From contig CM043958.1 in the NCBI GenBank assembly GCA_014529385.2, positions 80,074,025 to 80,138,024 on the forward strand: a stretch of 64,000 nt of DNA. The letters run 5' to 3'. The position numbers and the translations under genes are program-made. The notes below the pieces were generated by a model, which searched no databases, had not been told where the DNA came from, and saw nothing but the letters and a program-made list of their open reading frames with translations. The DNA comes from Adiantum capillus-veneris (Eukaryota > Streptophyta > Polypodiopsida > Polypodiales > Pteridaceae). This document shows positions 1 to 10,682 of this stretch, piece after piece; position 1 is the first letter of the stretch; every line of letters starts with the position of its first letter.

Positions 1-615
1 TTGAGTGCTTTTCGAGCTATTTATAGCTTTTCATGATTTTTAGTGCTTTTTTGTGAAAAGCGAGTCCACTTTCTTATTCTAGTGGACGAGGAGAACCCGT
101 GGTTCAATTTTAGAAAAAAATGTTTTTTTGTGTGCTTTTTATGCTATTTTTAGCTTTTCGTGCTTTTTGGCATTTTTGAAAAGCAATGTGCTTTTTATAT
201 TGACCTAAATGTAAAAATGTTGATTTTAGCTTCCGTTGGATTTAAAAATGATCATCCAGAGCAAAAACGAGACCGGACGGGATTTTTACAAGAAATATTT
301 TTATAAAAAGCGGTACCGTAAATACGTCGGGCAGTAGAAGATATTCATAATTATGTCGAGACATTACGATGTGGCATAGTCTAGGTACGGTTTCCATTAG
401 TTGGCCAGATACTGCTCGGATGGTCAATTTTGCTATAAAAATTGAATAGTAAGTGGGAGAGTTGACCACCAAAAGCAAAGGCTTGTTTTTAGGAAATACT
501 GCAAGTTTCCCCAAAAGCTAGCGGCAGGCAAGAAGGTAGTGCTATCTCTCAGCTTAGGAAACACTCTAGCCTGTTGCACTTGCCTATGACTTGCCGGTTA
601 GTGCTCAGTTCTCAG
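1..615. other. AT-rich flank without a gene
   Basis: The first 200 bases are T-rich with loose repeats of the words 'tgctttt' and 'agctttt'. I see no convincing coding frame on either strand; the only frame of any length (242-514, minus) has no recognisable motif. If the repeat at 616-2124 is part of a long terminal repeat, this stretch could be its outer portion, but nothing here proves that. Confidence 0.5.
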
Positions 616-922
616 TGCCGTTTGTTGCATCTACTATCGCAAGACTATACATATCTATTATACAGAGTGGTGTAAGCTCTTCATCACCATTTCCATAAGC
701 TCTTCTCTCTTCGGAAGAAGAAGAAGAAGAAGGATACTCTCTTTCTCTACTGCCTTATTATCTTCTCTCTCATTTCACGGTGTACGCGCTCTTCGGAAGC
801 TCTCGTGGCGAATACCTCTACGTAGCTCTCATCACCGCTCTCTTGCAGCAAATCAAGAAGCCTTTCAACAACCCCTAATCGATTCTAAAGCACGGTGAGA
901 AGCTCTAAACTCCATAGCCATC

Positions 923-980
<58 letters not shown>

Positions 981-2124
981 CTCGTTTTTCTGAGTAGTCA
1001 CCCTCTTGGTGATTGTTTTTTCTCATACGAGTGCATGTACAGATCAACCGGGTACATACAAAGTTGATCCATGATTATTTAATCATGTTTAACATGATGA
1101 TTTATGCACATGATGCGTTTATGATCACGTACGTGAATAGAAAATGCTTTTTCTTTCACACTATTTTGGTCATAAATCACAAACCGTTATGAATTAGCCC
1201 AAACCCTTTATATACCAGAGATAAAACACATCATTTCTTTTTGGTGTCATGTGAAAAACACTCACGAGCTAAGCGATATGGTCAAAAAATAGTTTGCTGC
1301 CCACTAAACCAAATGTTTTGACTCTAGGCTCCTTGAAGAACCACTATATAAATTCACCGATGGGCAAACCCACTTAACCAATTGAAAATCTTGATGAAAA
1401 TTGATGATAAATGAATTTAGGTCTCCGTTATCAGGGGAATGCGAGTTATTAATCACTCTATAACCAATTTCACCTACACGCGTAGGGGTGCTACCCAGAG
1501 GGGGTACCATATGACATCGTGAGTTGATCGAGCTGTTTTTATATGTTTTCTCGTTTGTTTTAATGAGTTGATTTCAATTATTATATGTCCATAAACTTAT
1601 GTGGGAGTATATGGTTAAACATCCCAAACCACATAGGCAGATATGATTAAAACGGATTTCTTTTGGGATTACCGTTTGTTGTGTGAGTACCATATGGTCG
1701 AAGTGATGTGATAAAGTGATACTCTATATTATGGAGCTGAACTTGATGCATTGGTTTGAGGCCGAATAATTTCAATTGCATGTTTTGCATACTCCCGAAA
1801 ATACCAAAAAAATTGTTTTTTGCATATGTATGAAGTTATAGTTTATGGTTGACCTAAAGGTTGGAGCTGTTTTGCATCATGTTTATGGTGTTGGAATGTT
1901 ATCATATGATGTTGGAAAATCATGGATTGATGTGGATGCCTCATATGCATGGTTATGACTGCTTTCCACCTTTCAAGGTCAAAAACTAGCTCTATGTGCT
2001 AGTGAGGCGAAGTGCAGATGTGATGCATCAACTTTGCATGATTGGATGTTGTCAAAATTGGATTTTCATATCATGGTTAGTTGCTGGTTGGACTCCTTTT
2101 ATGCATGAAAGAATCACGTCTTAA
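616..2124 (+). repeat. 1.5-kb LTR-like dispersed repeat, copy 1
   Basis: This stretch matches 22315-23813 in the same orientation over its whole length with only small differences. Shared landmarks are the start 'gttgcatctacta', a GAA-rich tract, a CT microsatellite, the words 'cctacacgcgtaggggtgct' and the end 'aagaatcacgtct'. It has no open frame. The length, the direct orientation and its position on either side of element X (accessory modules plus gag start) suggest the two copies are remnants of that element's long terminal repeats. No primer-binding site or target duplication was found, so a plain dispersed repeat is also possible. Confidence 0.55.
926..977. repeat. (CT)n microsatellite
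   Basis: A run of about 26 CT units lies inside the LTR-like repeat. The other copy has only a short CT run at the same place (about 22626-22640), so the tract expanded or shrank after the copies separated. Confidence 0.9.
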
Positions 2125-2524
2125 CAGTCATAAGTATGTGGACTCCGATAAATAGCAGAGGATCTGCCAAACTTCAAGTGTGGGCGTTGGTTCAGTGTGA
2201 TTATGATTTATGGTTAAGGGATGAGATTACCTCATGGATTATGGTTGAAATTTCATGGTGAAAGCCGGTGTGGCTCATGGTTTTTTTTTTGGATTTGGTT
2301 ACGCTGCCGAAAGTTTTGCAACCATGTTATGTTCTAAAGTGGTTATTCGGGATTGGTTGTGCCTCACCCAAGTAGGGTGTAGTGCTCACCCGTATGATGT
2401 GATTGAACTATGGTTAATGATTTTTTGAATTGGATCATGAAGTGATTTGGATGGTTTATGGCAGACGTCTAAGGATAGAGACCCTGTACAGTCTAATTGC
2501 TTGGGAAAGATTGTTTGTGCATCT
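2125..2524. other. Non-coding stretch after the LTR-like repeat
   Basis: AT-rich and without an open frame. It continues the composition of the preceding repeat (many 'atggtt' and 'catgg' words) but has no match in copy 2, which is cut at 23813. It ends where copia A copy 1 inserted. Confidence 0.4.
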
Positions 2525-3290
2525 TGTTAGGAAATAAGACGTAGCTAAATAGATTTTTGAGTAGATTACTTAATGGAGAGAGATAGATTTCACACACAAG
2601 AGATTATAGAGTAGAGAGAGAGAGAGAGAGTACACACGATATACGTGGTTCACCCAATGTGGGCTACGTCCACAGGAAAGCAACCACTCAATGGCTTTAG
2701 CACTTCAAAAGAAGAAGTAGTTTACAAAGGGATTAAACGCTTGATAGAGCTCCCGCCTTGCTTCACTCTCACCACCTCACACTCACCTTGTTGCATCAAC
2801 TTCACACTATGAAATGTGTGTAGAAATGGCCTCCTTTTATAGGCCAAAAGGGCTGCCCTCTCTTATGAGAGGCAGCCATGTGTAGCCGCCCTTGTGCGAA
2901 TAAGTCCAAATCGGACCCTCCAATCCGCCCATGTGTGGCCGCCCTTGAGAAGACAAGTCCGCTTTTGAATTCGGCCACCGGCCCACCGGCCATTGACTTC
3001 CGACCACTGGCCACCGGCCATTGACTATCGGCCATCGGCCAACCGACCGGTTGTTTTCCGACCACTTTCCGGCCGCCGTCCGATCATAATATTCCAGTGA
3101 AAAAAAAATTCTCGGGGGCCTCCGACCTCGAGGCCTTTAAACTTGCCCCTGATTCTTGTCCGTGAAAATTTTGGTTTCCGGTGAGTGATTTTACTTCACG
3201 CACGATGGCTTCTCCTCATAATGGGGGCCTTACAAATGTGCGCTTTTACCACAGAAAATTACAAGGGTAAATCAGGTTCCATACTTAACA
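2525..3290 (-). repeat. Copia A copy 1, 3' LTR
   Basis: A 766-bp LTR bounded on the plus strand by TGTTAGG and CTTAACA, so it has TG...CA ends on both strands. It contains a GA run near its inner-numbered end and a GC-rich cluster of repeated 'ggccaccggccattgac' words (about 2965-3065). On its inner side is the purine tract AAGTGGGAGAT (minus strand), as expected for a 3' LTR. Related LTRs are at 12499, 42466 and 53649. Confidence 0.9.
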
Positions 3291-3301
3291 ATCTCCCACT
3301 T
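3291..3301 (-). other. Polypurine tract of copia A copy 1
   Basis: On the minus strand this reads AAGTGGGAGAT directly before the LTR start TGTTAAG. This is the usual plus-strand priming site of copia elements. The same tract flanks the copy 2 LTR at 43186-43196. Confidence 0.8.
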
Positions 3302-3350
3302 GGAGACTGATCTCCAAACCAAACCTGTGACTGCTTTCCATTCTGGCTTC

Positions 3351-3722
3351 TTATTCTTGAATGCCGATTGAAGATGAGCAAAAGCTCAACTTCTCCTTGT
3401 TGACCACCTTTGTAAACATGTCTGCAGGATTTTCACTTGTATGCACCTTTCCTAGATTTAGTTGTCCCTCTTCCAAAAGAGTGCGTATGAAGTGATATCT
3501 CACCTCAATGTGCTTTGTCCTTGAATGAAAGGCTGAGTTCTTCACAAGATGGATAGCACTTTGGCTATCACTGTACAAGACACAATTGTCTTGTTTGAAT
3601 CCAAGCTCTTCTAAGAATCTGTGAAGCCACATAATTTCTTTGCTTGCCTCCGTCATTGCTACATACTCTGCTTCTGTGGTAGAAAGTGAAACCACTTTCT
3701 GCAGCTTTGAAGCCCAACTTAC
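3351..3722 (-). pseudogene. Copia A copy 1 RNase H, C-terminal part
   Basis: This is the C-terminal piece of a copia RNase H, the enzyme that degrades the RNA strand of the RNA/DNA hybrid during reverse transcription. Visible motifs are STTEAEYVAM, the catalytic-region SDSQSAIHL, and RTKHIEVRYHFIRTLL, followed by the family's DMFTK tail. It was split from its N-terminal part (8920-9122) by the insertion of copia B. The equivalent stretch in copy 2 (43246-43833) is continuous, which proves the two halves belong together. Confidence 0.85.
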
Positions 3723-4045
3723 TGTAAAGAATGAGGATGTAAGAGAGCTACACAAGACAAGCACAAAAGCACACAGAGATGGAAAGCTTCTTCTTCTTCT
3801 TTACAGAAAAGAGAGTACAAAATGACTAAGTGCTAAAGCTGAAAAGTAGCACATATGTACATGCGATCACTAAGTGTGAACTCGCTAGAAGCATACTAGG
3901 CTGGCACTATAAGTGTAGTCCAGCTGTAGAATCACTGGCAGAGATCCTCCGTGTCGGTCACCTAAAGCGCCAGTGAGTAAATGCCGTAAGCGGCCAAGAC
4001 CCGTATTGGATGCCAACTCAAGGTGTAGAGCTCGACATCTCAACA
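3723..4045 (-). repeat. Copia B 3' LTR
   Basis: 323 bp, bounded by TGTAAAG and CTCAACA on the plus strand. No difference from 8592-8914 was found by eye. The pol frame ends 28 bases inside this LTR, at 4018. Confidence 0.95.
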
Positions 4046-6489
4046 CTCCCCCTCGAGCTTTGCATGTCGCAGAGTCCAAGCATAGTCCGAAAACGTCGAA
4101 GCTTCTCAGCTCCGAGGGCCTTGGTAAAGATATCCGCTATCTGCTCCTCTGTGCTGACGTAGACCAAGTCGATGTCGCCCGCCAACACCCCCTCTCGAAC
4201 GTAGTGGTAATGGACCTCTATGTGTTTGGTCCTAGCATGGAACACTGGGTTCCTAGCCAACTGCATGCTGCTGAGGTTGTCACAATGAATGACAATTTGC
4301 TGGTCCACCTGCACTCCCAAGTCCTCAAGTAATGTGCGTAGCCAAGCTACCTCGCACGCCGCAACTGCTGCACCTCTGTACTCGGCCTCTGTGCTCGATA
4401 AAGCAACCGTAGGTTGCTTTTTGCTGCTCCAAGTAACAGCAGCACTCCCAAAAGAGAACATGAAGCCACTCGTAGATCTCCTATCAACAATGCTACCTGC
4501 CCAATCTGCATCTGTATACCCATACAATGCTAATGGTGCATCTGCTGCATAGAACAATGCGTAGTCAAGAGTACCTTGCACATACCTAAGTGTGCGTCGT
4601 ACTCCATCCAAATGTGGCTTCCTCGGAAGCTGCATGAACTGACTCTCCAAGCCTACTGTGTAGCTCAAGTCTGGCCTCGTGATAGTCAAGTAGATTAGAC
4701 TACCCACAATCTTCCTGTACATGTTGACATCCTCAACAACATCACCCTTCTTCGCACTCAGCTTTGCATTCACATCCAAGGGAATAGAAATTGGCTTACA
4801 ATCAGCCATACCATACTTTGATAACATGTCCAAAGCATACTGTCTCTGTGACAGCCATACACCCTCTGGAGTCCTGATCACCTCAATGCCAAGAAAGTAG
4901 CGCAACTCGCCCAAATCTTTCATTTCAAACTCCTGTTTGAGAAGACCCTTCACATGGTCAATCTCCATAGCATTGTCACCCACAATAATAAGGTCATCTA
5001 CATATATGGTAATGACCACAATCCCCACATCACTCTCACGTACATAGAGTGAATGATCAGCATGAGCTCTCCTAAAACCAATACTGACAAGATACTTGGC
5101 AATCCTGTCATACCATGCTCTAGAGCCCTGCTTCAAACCATACAAAGCTTTGAGAAGTCTGCATACATAATCTGGGTAACCTGGATCGACATAACCAGGT
5201 GGCTGATCCATATACACTTCCTCTTGCAACTCACCATTCAAGAAGGCATTCTTTACATCCATTTGATGCATAATCCATCCTCTAGATGCAGCCACTGCTA
5301 TGACAGCTCTCACAGTCGTCATCTTTGCCACTGGAGCAAAGGTCTCCTCATAGTCTATGCCATACGTTTGTGCATAACCCTTTGCGACCAGCCTTGCCTT
5401 GTGACGCTCAATGTTACCATCAGCCTTATGCTTGGTTTTATACACCCATTTACAGCCAATATCTTTCTTGCCACTTGGCAATGGCACCAACTCCCATGTG
5501 TCGTTTGCTTCCAATGCAGCCATCTCTTCATTCATTGCATCATCCCAATGCACATTTCCAACTGCATCCTCAAAACATGTGGGCTCCACATCCTGTATCA
5601 CCTTAGCCATGTAGGCTTGGTGATGCGCTAGATACCCATCATAAGTCAATTTCTGAACTGGATTTCTGACTCTATTAGATCTACGTGGTCCTGGGTCACT
5701 CCTTTGCCCTCTAGCATCTTCTTGTACTTTCCTTACACCAGGTGTCCTGATAGCCGGAATTCCAAATTCCTCATCAAGACTTTGTTCAGAACCATCTGAA
5801 TCCATGTCTACATGTGAAAAACCTGATGATGCATCAGCCATAAGATCAACCTTTTCCTTTCCTTTTCGTGATACATTCCCTGTACCTGTTGGTGGAGTAA
5901 CCTGCGTACGTAGTCTACCATTCCATGGTTTCTCAACAGAGCCACGAGAAGAGGACTCTTGTGGTCCACTCAAAACCTGTGACTGTGGCCTCACATTTTG
6001 TACAACCACATCATCTTTTACATCAGCCCCAATAGTGCCATGTGCATTACTGTACCAGCTGCTCATCTCATCAAAGACTACATCTCTGCTCACTCGTAAC
6101 TCTCGTGTAGTAGGATTGTAGCACCTGTACCCCTTTTGTTCAAGGGAATATCCCACAAGAATACATTTCTCTGCTTTAGGATCCAATTTCCTACGCAATT
6201 CGTCTGGTACATGCACGTAAGTTATGCAGCCAAACACTTTCAAGTGTGCCAAATCAGGCTTTGTACCTGTAAACTTTTCCTCAGGTGTTACATCATGCAC
6301 CGCAGCTGTAGGTGTCCTGTTCATAATGTACACAGCTGTATTTACAGCTTCAGCCCAGAAATGATGAGGCATGTTCTTCTCATTCATCAATGCACGTGCA
6401 ACCTCTGCAATGTGCCTGTTTTTCCTTTCTGCGACCCCATTCTGTTGTGGAGTATATCTGCATGTAAACTGCCTGCGTATACCATGCAT
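4018..6489 (-). pseudogene. Copia B pol: integrase catalytic end, reverse transcriptase, RNase H
   Basis: An 823-codon open stretch carrying the second half of the polyprotein. In order it shows the integrase end with the catalytic-glutamate region QQNGVAERKNRHI, a long linker with RRSNRVRNPVQ, the reverse transcriptase (start WKWVYK-like, MDVKNAFLNG, active site YVDDLIIVGD), and RNase H (DADWAGSIVDRRSTSG, ALSSTEAEY, ARTKHIEVHYH). It ends inside the LTR at 4018. All enzymatic motifs I looked for are present, so this half seems undamaged. It is out of frame with the upstream half by one base near 6489, so it would not be translated as part of a full polyprotein. Confidence 0.92.
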
Positions 6490-8357
6490 TCACAGAAAAT
6501 CTGAAAATCATTGGAGAAGTACTCTCCCCCTCCATCTGACCTCAATGTCTTGATTTGCATATCTGTCTCCTTCTCAATCATGACTTTGAAGTCTTGAAAG
6601 TGACCAAACACTTCACTTTTGTTACGCATGAAGTAGACCCATACTTTCCTTGTATGGTCATCAATGAAAGAGACATAATACCTGCAACCATGTATACTTG
6701 CAGTATCGGTTGGACCCCAAACATCTGTGTGCACCACCTCAAGTGGCTTTTTACATACATTGCGCTCATGTGGAAATGAGCCCTTTGACTGTTTTCCAAA
6801 CTGGCATGCTGCACACACTTTATGCATACCATCCACCTTGAATTTGGGCAAACCTTTTACAATTTGTTTTGATTGCATGCTGCGCAATCTCTGCTCATTG
6901 ACATGGCCAATGCGTTTGTGCCAAATGTCAACATCAGCCACAACACCTGTGCCCTGTGCAAATAATGCAGCTTTTACCTGAGGCATGTCTACATTCAGCG
7001 TAAACATTCTGCCCACACATTTTCCCTCTGTGATCAGCTTACAGCCATTCTTATAATCTTCTACATAACAGCCATTTGGATTGAAGCGAACCTGCAAACC
7101 CTGCTCAACCATTTGTCCAACAGAAACAAGATTCTTTGTAATGTTTGGGACATGAAGTACATCTGCTAAGTACTTTGATTTCCCACTCTTCGTATTTAGA
7201 GGTATGTCCCCTACATGAGCAATGGGGTGAGCTGTGTCATCTCCTGTCTGCACATAGCCTGACACATCTGGTTTGCGCATATCTCTAAACCACTCTCCAC
7301 GAGACGTCATGTGATTAGAGGCACCTGAATCCACATACCAAACATCATCTTGGGTGGAATTCTCTGCAGTCATTGTATTCATTACATGCTGCATAACAAA
7401 CATGCGCTCGTTTTTGCTGTCATCTGCATCTCTGCTAGTAGATGCATAGTTGCCCTGTTCTCTCTTTCTACTTGCTTTTCCCTTTGGACAGTCACGTGAC
7501 ATGTGACCTCTTTCACCACAAGTCCAACATTCTCTACTATCTGGAGTATGTTGCTGCCTGCTTGATCCTGCACCACGACCTCTTTGACTCCCCCTGCCTT
7601 GAGACTGGTTTCCCCTGCCACCTGTATTGTTTTGATTTGATTGCCATTCCAGAAATTGGCCCCTGCAACCCCTTGGGCCTCGACCACGACCTCTACCTCT
7701 ACCTCTGTTGGAGTTAGAATAGAAGGCCTGTTCAGAATTATTTCTGCCATGAGAAGAAGATGTGTCAAGGTTCTTCTCCTCAAGAATAAGCATAGAAATC
7801 AAATCTTGGAACACGGGGATGTCGTCTCTTTTATTCATGGAAGACCTGAAATGTACATACTCATCTCCTAGACCATCCAAGCATGCACGGACAATGTCAT
7901 CCTCTTCCACTGAGACTTTAATAGATCCAAGAGCCTCAATGATACTCTTGATCTTCAAAGCATAATCATTGATGGAGAGGTTGTTCCTCTTAACCTGATT
8001 TAGCTCCGACTTTAGTTGAAGCTTCCTGGCCTTGGTGTTCACCTCGAACACTCTGCCTAAGTTTCTCCATGCAATGGCGAGGGTTTCAGCATCCTGTAGA
8101 TAGCCCATCATGCCATCTGTGATGCTCATAGAAAGCCAATACATCACTTTGCTCTGACCTTGTTGCCAGTCCCTCAAAGCTTTCCTTTGTTCTGCTGTAG
8201 CATTTGCCTCGGGAATCTCTGGTTCCTTTTCATTGTCTCCTTCTACATAGTCCCAATAACCTTTTCCTTTTAGGAAATTTGTTATTCTGAACTTCCATGC
8301 AGGGTAGTTATTTTTCTCAAGCTTCTCAGTAACAATCTAACTGAAACCGTCAGACAT
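6387..8357 (-). pseudogene. Copia B gag, protease and integrase N-terminal half
   Basis: From the ATG at 8355-8357 the frame runs six codons to a TAG (8337-8339), then stays open to 6387. It encodes a UBN2-type capsid (WRNLGRVFEV, LKSELNQVKRNN), a CCHC zinc knuckle (CWTCGERGHMSRDC), the protease site WYVDSGASNHMT, the integrase zinc site (HKRIGH...CAACQFGK) and the first two catalytic aspartates (HTDVWGP, RSDGGGEY). One base missing near 6489 shifts it off the downstream pol frame. The early stop is probably a mutated CAG glutamine. A downstream ATG at 8177 could start a shortened Gag lacking about 60 residues. Confidence 0.9.
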
Positions 8358-8579
8358 CTTGAAGCAGTAAAACAAAATAGCTGCAATATGCAAAAACCTG
8401 CAAATCTGCTGCACCTGCTATCGTGGGACCTGTAACGCTTTCTACACTCAACGTACATACAACCACTGTACTTGTACAGTAAATCTTTGTATACTGCACT
8501 TTGGAGGCCTGTTCAGAAACTTGTGCGAACGAAGGGATTGTGATGCTCTTGCTCTCTTAGCCTCTCCTGCCTGCACCAG

Positions 8580-8591
8580 GCTCTGATACCA
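8580..8591 (-). other. Copia B primer-binding site (iMet tRNA)
   Basis: The minus-strand sequence TGGTATCAGAGC complements the 3' end of plant initiator methionine tRNA. It abuts the 5' LTR with no spacer. Confidence 0.9.
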
Positions 8592-8914
8592 TGTAAAGAA
8601 TGAGGATGTAAGAGAGCTACACAAGACAAGCACAAAAGCACACAGAGATGGAAAGCTTCTTCTTCTTCTTTACAGAAAAGAGAGTACAAAATGACTAAGT
8701 GCTAAAGCTGAAAAGTAGCACATATGTACATGCGATCACTAAGTGTGAACTCGCTAGAAGCATACTAGGCTGGCACTATAAGTGTAGTCCAGCTGTAGAA
8801 TCACTGGCAGAGATCCTCCGTGTCGGTCACCTAAAGCGCCAGTGAGTAAATGCCGTAAGCGGCCAAGACCCGTATTGGATGCCAACTCAAGGTGTAGAGC
8901 TCGACATCTCAACA
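8592..8914 (-). repeat. Copia B 5' LTR
   Basis: 323 bp, the same as 3723-4045 by eye. It is followed by the second target copy CTTAC at 8915-8919. Confidence 0.95.
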
Positions 8915-8919
8915 CTTAC

Positions 8920-9122
8920 TGCTGTGCCTCCAACCGTGAACACGTAGCCAGTAGTGATCCTTCGAGTATCTTTGTCACCTGCCATATCTGCATCAGCATA
9001 CCCTTCTAGAAAAATATCAGTTCCCCCAAAATACAAAGCATTTGTTGTTGTCCCTTTTAGATACCTAAGTATCCACTTCACAGCTTGCTAATGCTCTTTG
9101 CTGGGGTTGTCCATGAACCTAC
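8920..9122 (-). pseudogene. Copia A copy 1 RT/RNase H junction fragment
   Basis: It encodes the N-terminal part of RNase H (WILRYLKGTTTNALYFGG, YADADMAGDKDTR). Copy 2 at 43617-43833 has the same residues. A tryptophan codon of copy 2 (in HWQAVKW) is a TAG stop here, just upstream of WILRY. Copia B separates it from its C-terminal part at 3351-3722. Confidence 0.85.
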
Positions 9123-10682
9123 TCACAACTCCCACTGCATGTGCAATGTCCTTGTCCAGACCATAGCATACATTAGAGAACCTACCGCTGCAACATATGG
9201 AACTTTAGACATATAGGCTATCTCCTCTTGCGTCTTTGGACACATATCCTTCGTTAGTTTAAAATGATCAGCCAAAGGTGTAGAAACTGGTTTTGCATTT
9301 TGCATTGCAAACCTTTCTAGTACCTTCTTGATGTAATCTTCTTGAGATAGCTTTATTGTCTTCTTCGTCCTGTCCCTTGATATTTTCATACCAAGTATCC
9401 TCTTTGCAGCACCTAAATCTTTCATTGAAAAAGATTTGGACAGCTCCTCTTTTAGGTCTTTGATGTCCTGCATGTTAGCACTTGCAATCAACATGTTATC
9501 AACATACAACATTAGGATGATGAATTTCCCATCTCCCAAATTCTTCGTATAGACGCAGTGATCTGAGTTGCATCTTGTGAATCCATGATCCAACATCCAT
9601 CGATCAAACTTCAAGCACCATTGTCTTGATGCTTGCTTTAAACCATACAAGCTCTTCTTTAATCTGCAAACCATTTTCTCCTTAACTTTTACTTCATACC
9701 CCTTTGGTTGAAGCATGTAGATTTCCTCCTCTAAGTCACCGTGAGAGAATGCCGTATTTACATCCATTTGCTCGAGATTTAGATCATGAGCAGCCACAAG
9801 GCTTAAGAAAAGCCTAATTGAGGTCAATTTTACAACAGGAGAAAATATTTCATTGAAGTCAATACCTTTCTTTTGAGAAAAACCTTTTACCACAAGCCTA
9901 GACTTGTACCTTTTCTTCCCACCTTCTTCTTCCTTCAGCTTGTACACCCATTTGTTTTGAAGTGCCTGCTTACCTTTAGGCAACTCAACCAACTCCCATG
10001 TTTGGTTGCGATGTAGTGAGTCCATCTCCACTTGCATGCTCTTCGTCCATTCTTCTTTGGATTCATGTTGCATAGCTTCTTCGTATGATTCCAGCTCTCC
10101 AAAATCTGAGATCAAGAGATGGTTGAAGGAAGGAACAAACCTTTCTGGAGGTCTACTTGCTCTTGTAGATCTTCGGGGAATAGGTTGAGACTCCTCATTT
10201 GGTTGACGTTGTTGCACATTGTCACCGTTTGCAGTCCTTGAGTCTTCACCGTCCTCAAGCTCCATGTACTCATCACCTGTTTCTTTTGTTTGTTTTCTTT
10301 CCAAGTAATCTTTGTACATATTTTTTTCGTTAAAAATTACATCCTTACTCCTTAAGATTTTACCATCTTCAGGATTCCATAGGCGATACCCAAAGTCACC
10401 TTCTCCATAGCCAATGAAGAAACACTTTTTTGACTTTGCATCTAGCTTTGATTTTAGGCTTCTATCTATGTGCATGAAAGCCTCACACCCAAACACTTTG
10501 AGAAATGCATAATTCACCGGTTTACCTGTCCATTCCTCTTTTGGAACTCCCCCATCCAATGCCGTTGAGGGTGACCGGTTGATTAAGTACACAGACGTAC
10601 TTACAGCTTCCGCCCAAAGCTCAAGCGGTAGGCCTGCATGTAGCCGCATGCTTCGTGCTCGCTCCATGATTGTCCTGTTCAT
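9123..10682 (-). pseudogene. Copia A copy 1 integrase end and reverse transcriptase
   Basis: A 519-codon stretch. It starts in the integrase (MNRTIMERARSMRL, the catalytic-glutamate helix region), passes a linker with RRSTRASRPPERF, and enters reverse transcriptase: NKWVYKLKEEEGG, MDVNTAFSHGDL, SLYGLKQASRQW. The active-site motif here is YVDNMLIAS; copy 2 has the normal YVDDMLIAS, so copy 1 has lost the second catalytic aspartate. The frame stops after MYAMVWTRTLHMQWEL, where the family normally continues into RNase H. Copy 2 has the identical premature ending, so this frameshift predates both copies. Confidence 0.9.

Larger units (their letters stand above)
3723..8914 (-). mobile_element. 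Ty1/copia element B, young insertion inside copia A
   Basis: A 5.2-kb copia element on the minus strand with 323-bp LTRs at 3723-4045 and 8592-8914 that I read as identical, and a 5-bp target duplication CTTAC (3718-3722 and 8915-8919). It has the iMet primer-binding site at 8580-8591 directly beside the 5' LTR and a purine tract at 4046-4054. One gag-pol coding region runs from 8357 to 4018. It is broken in two places: a TAG at the seventh Gag codon (8337-8339) and a single-base frameshift in integrase near 6489. Equal LTRs mean a recent insertion; the breaks mean it cannot make a full polyprotein itself. Confidence 0.95.

Noticed and set aside
865-1047. Arg-Glu repeat frame on the minus strand
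   Set aside because: Translation of a CT/GA microsatellite; the same artefact appears near 19500, 63400 and 63650.
4018-6553. Plus-strand frames of 60-190 codons across copia B pol
   Set aside because: Antisense shadows of the minus-strand pol frame, with no motifs of their own.
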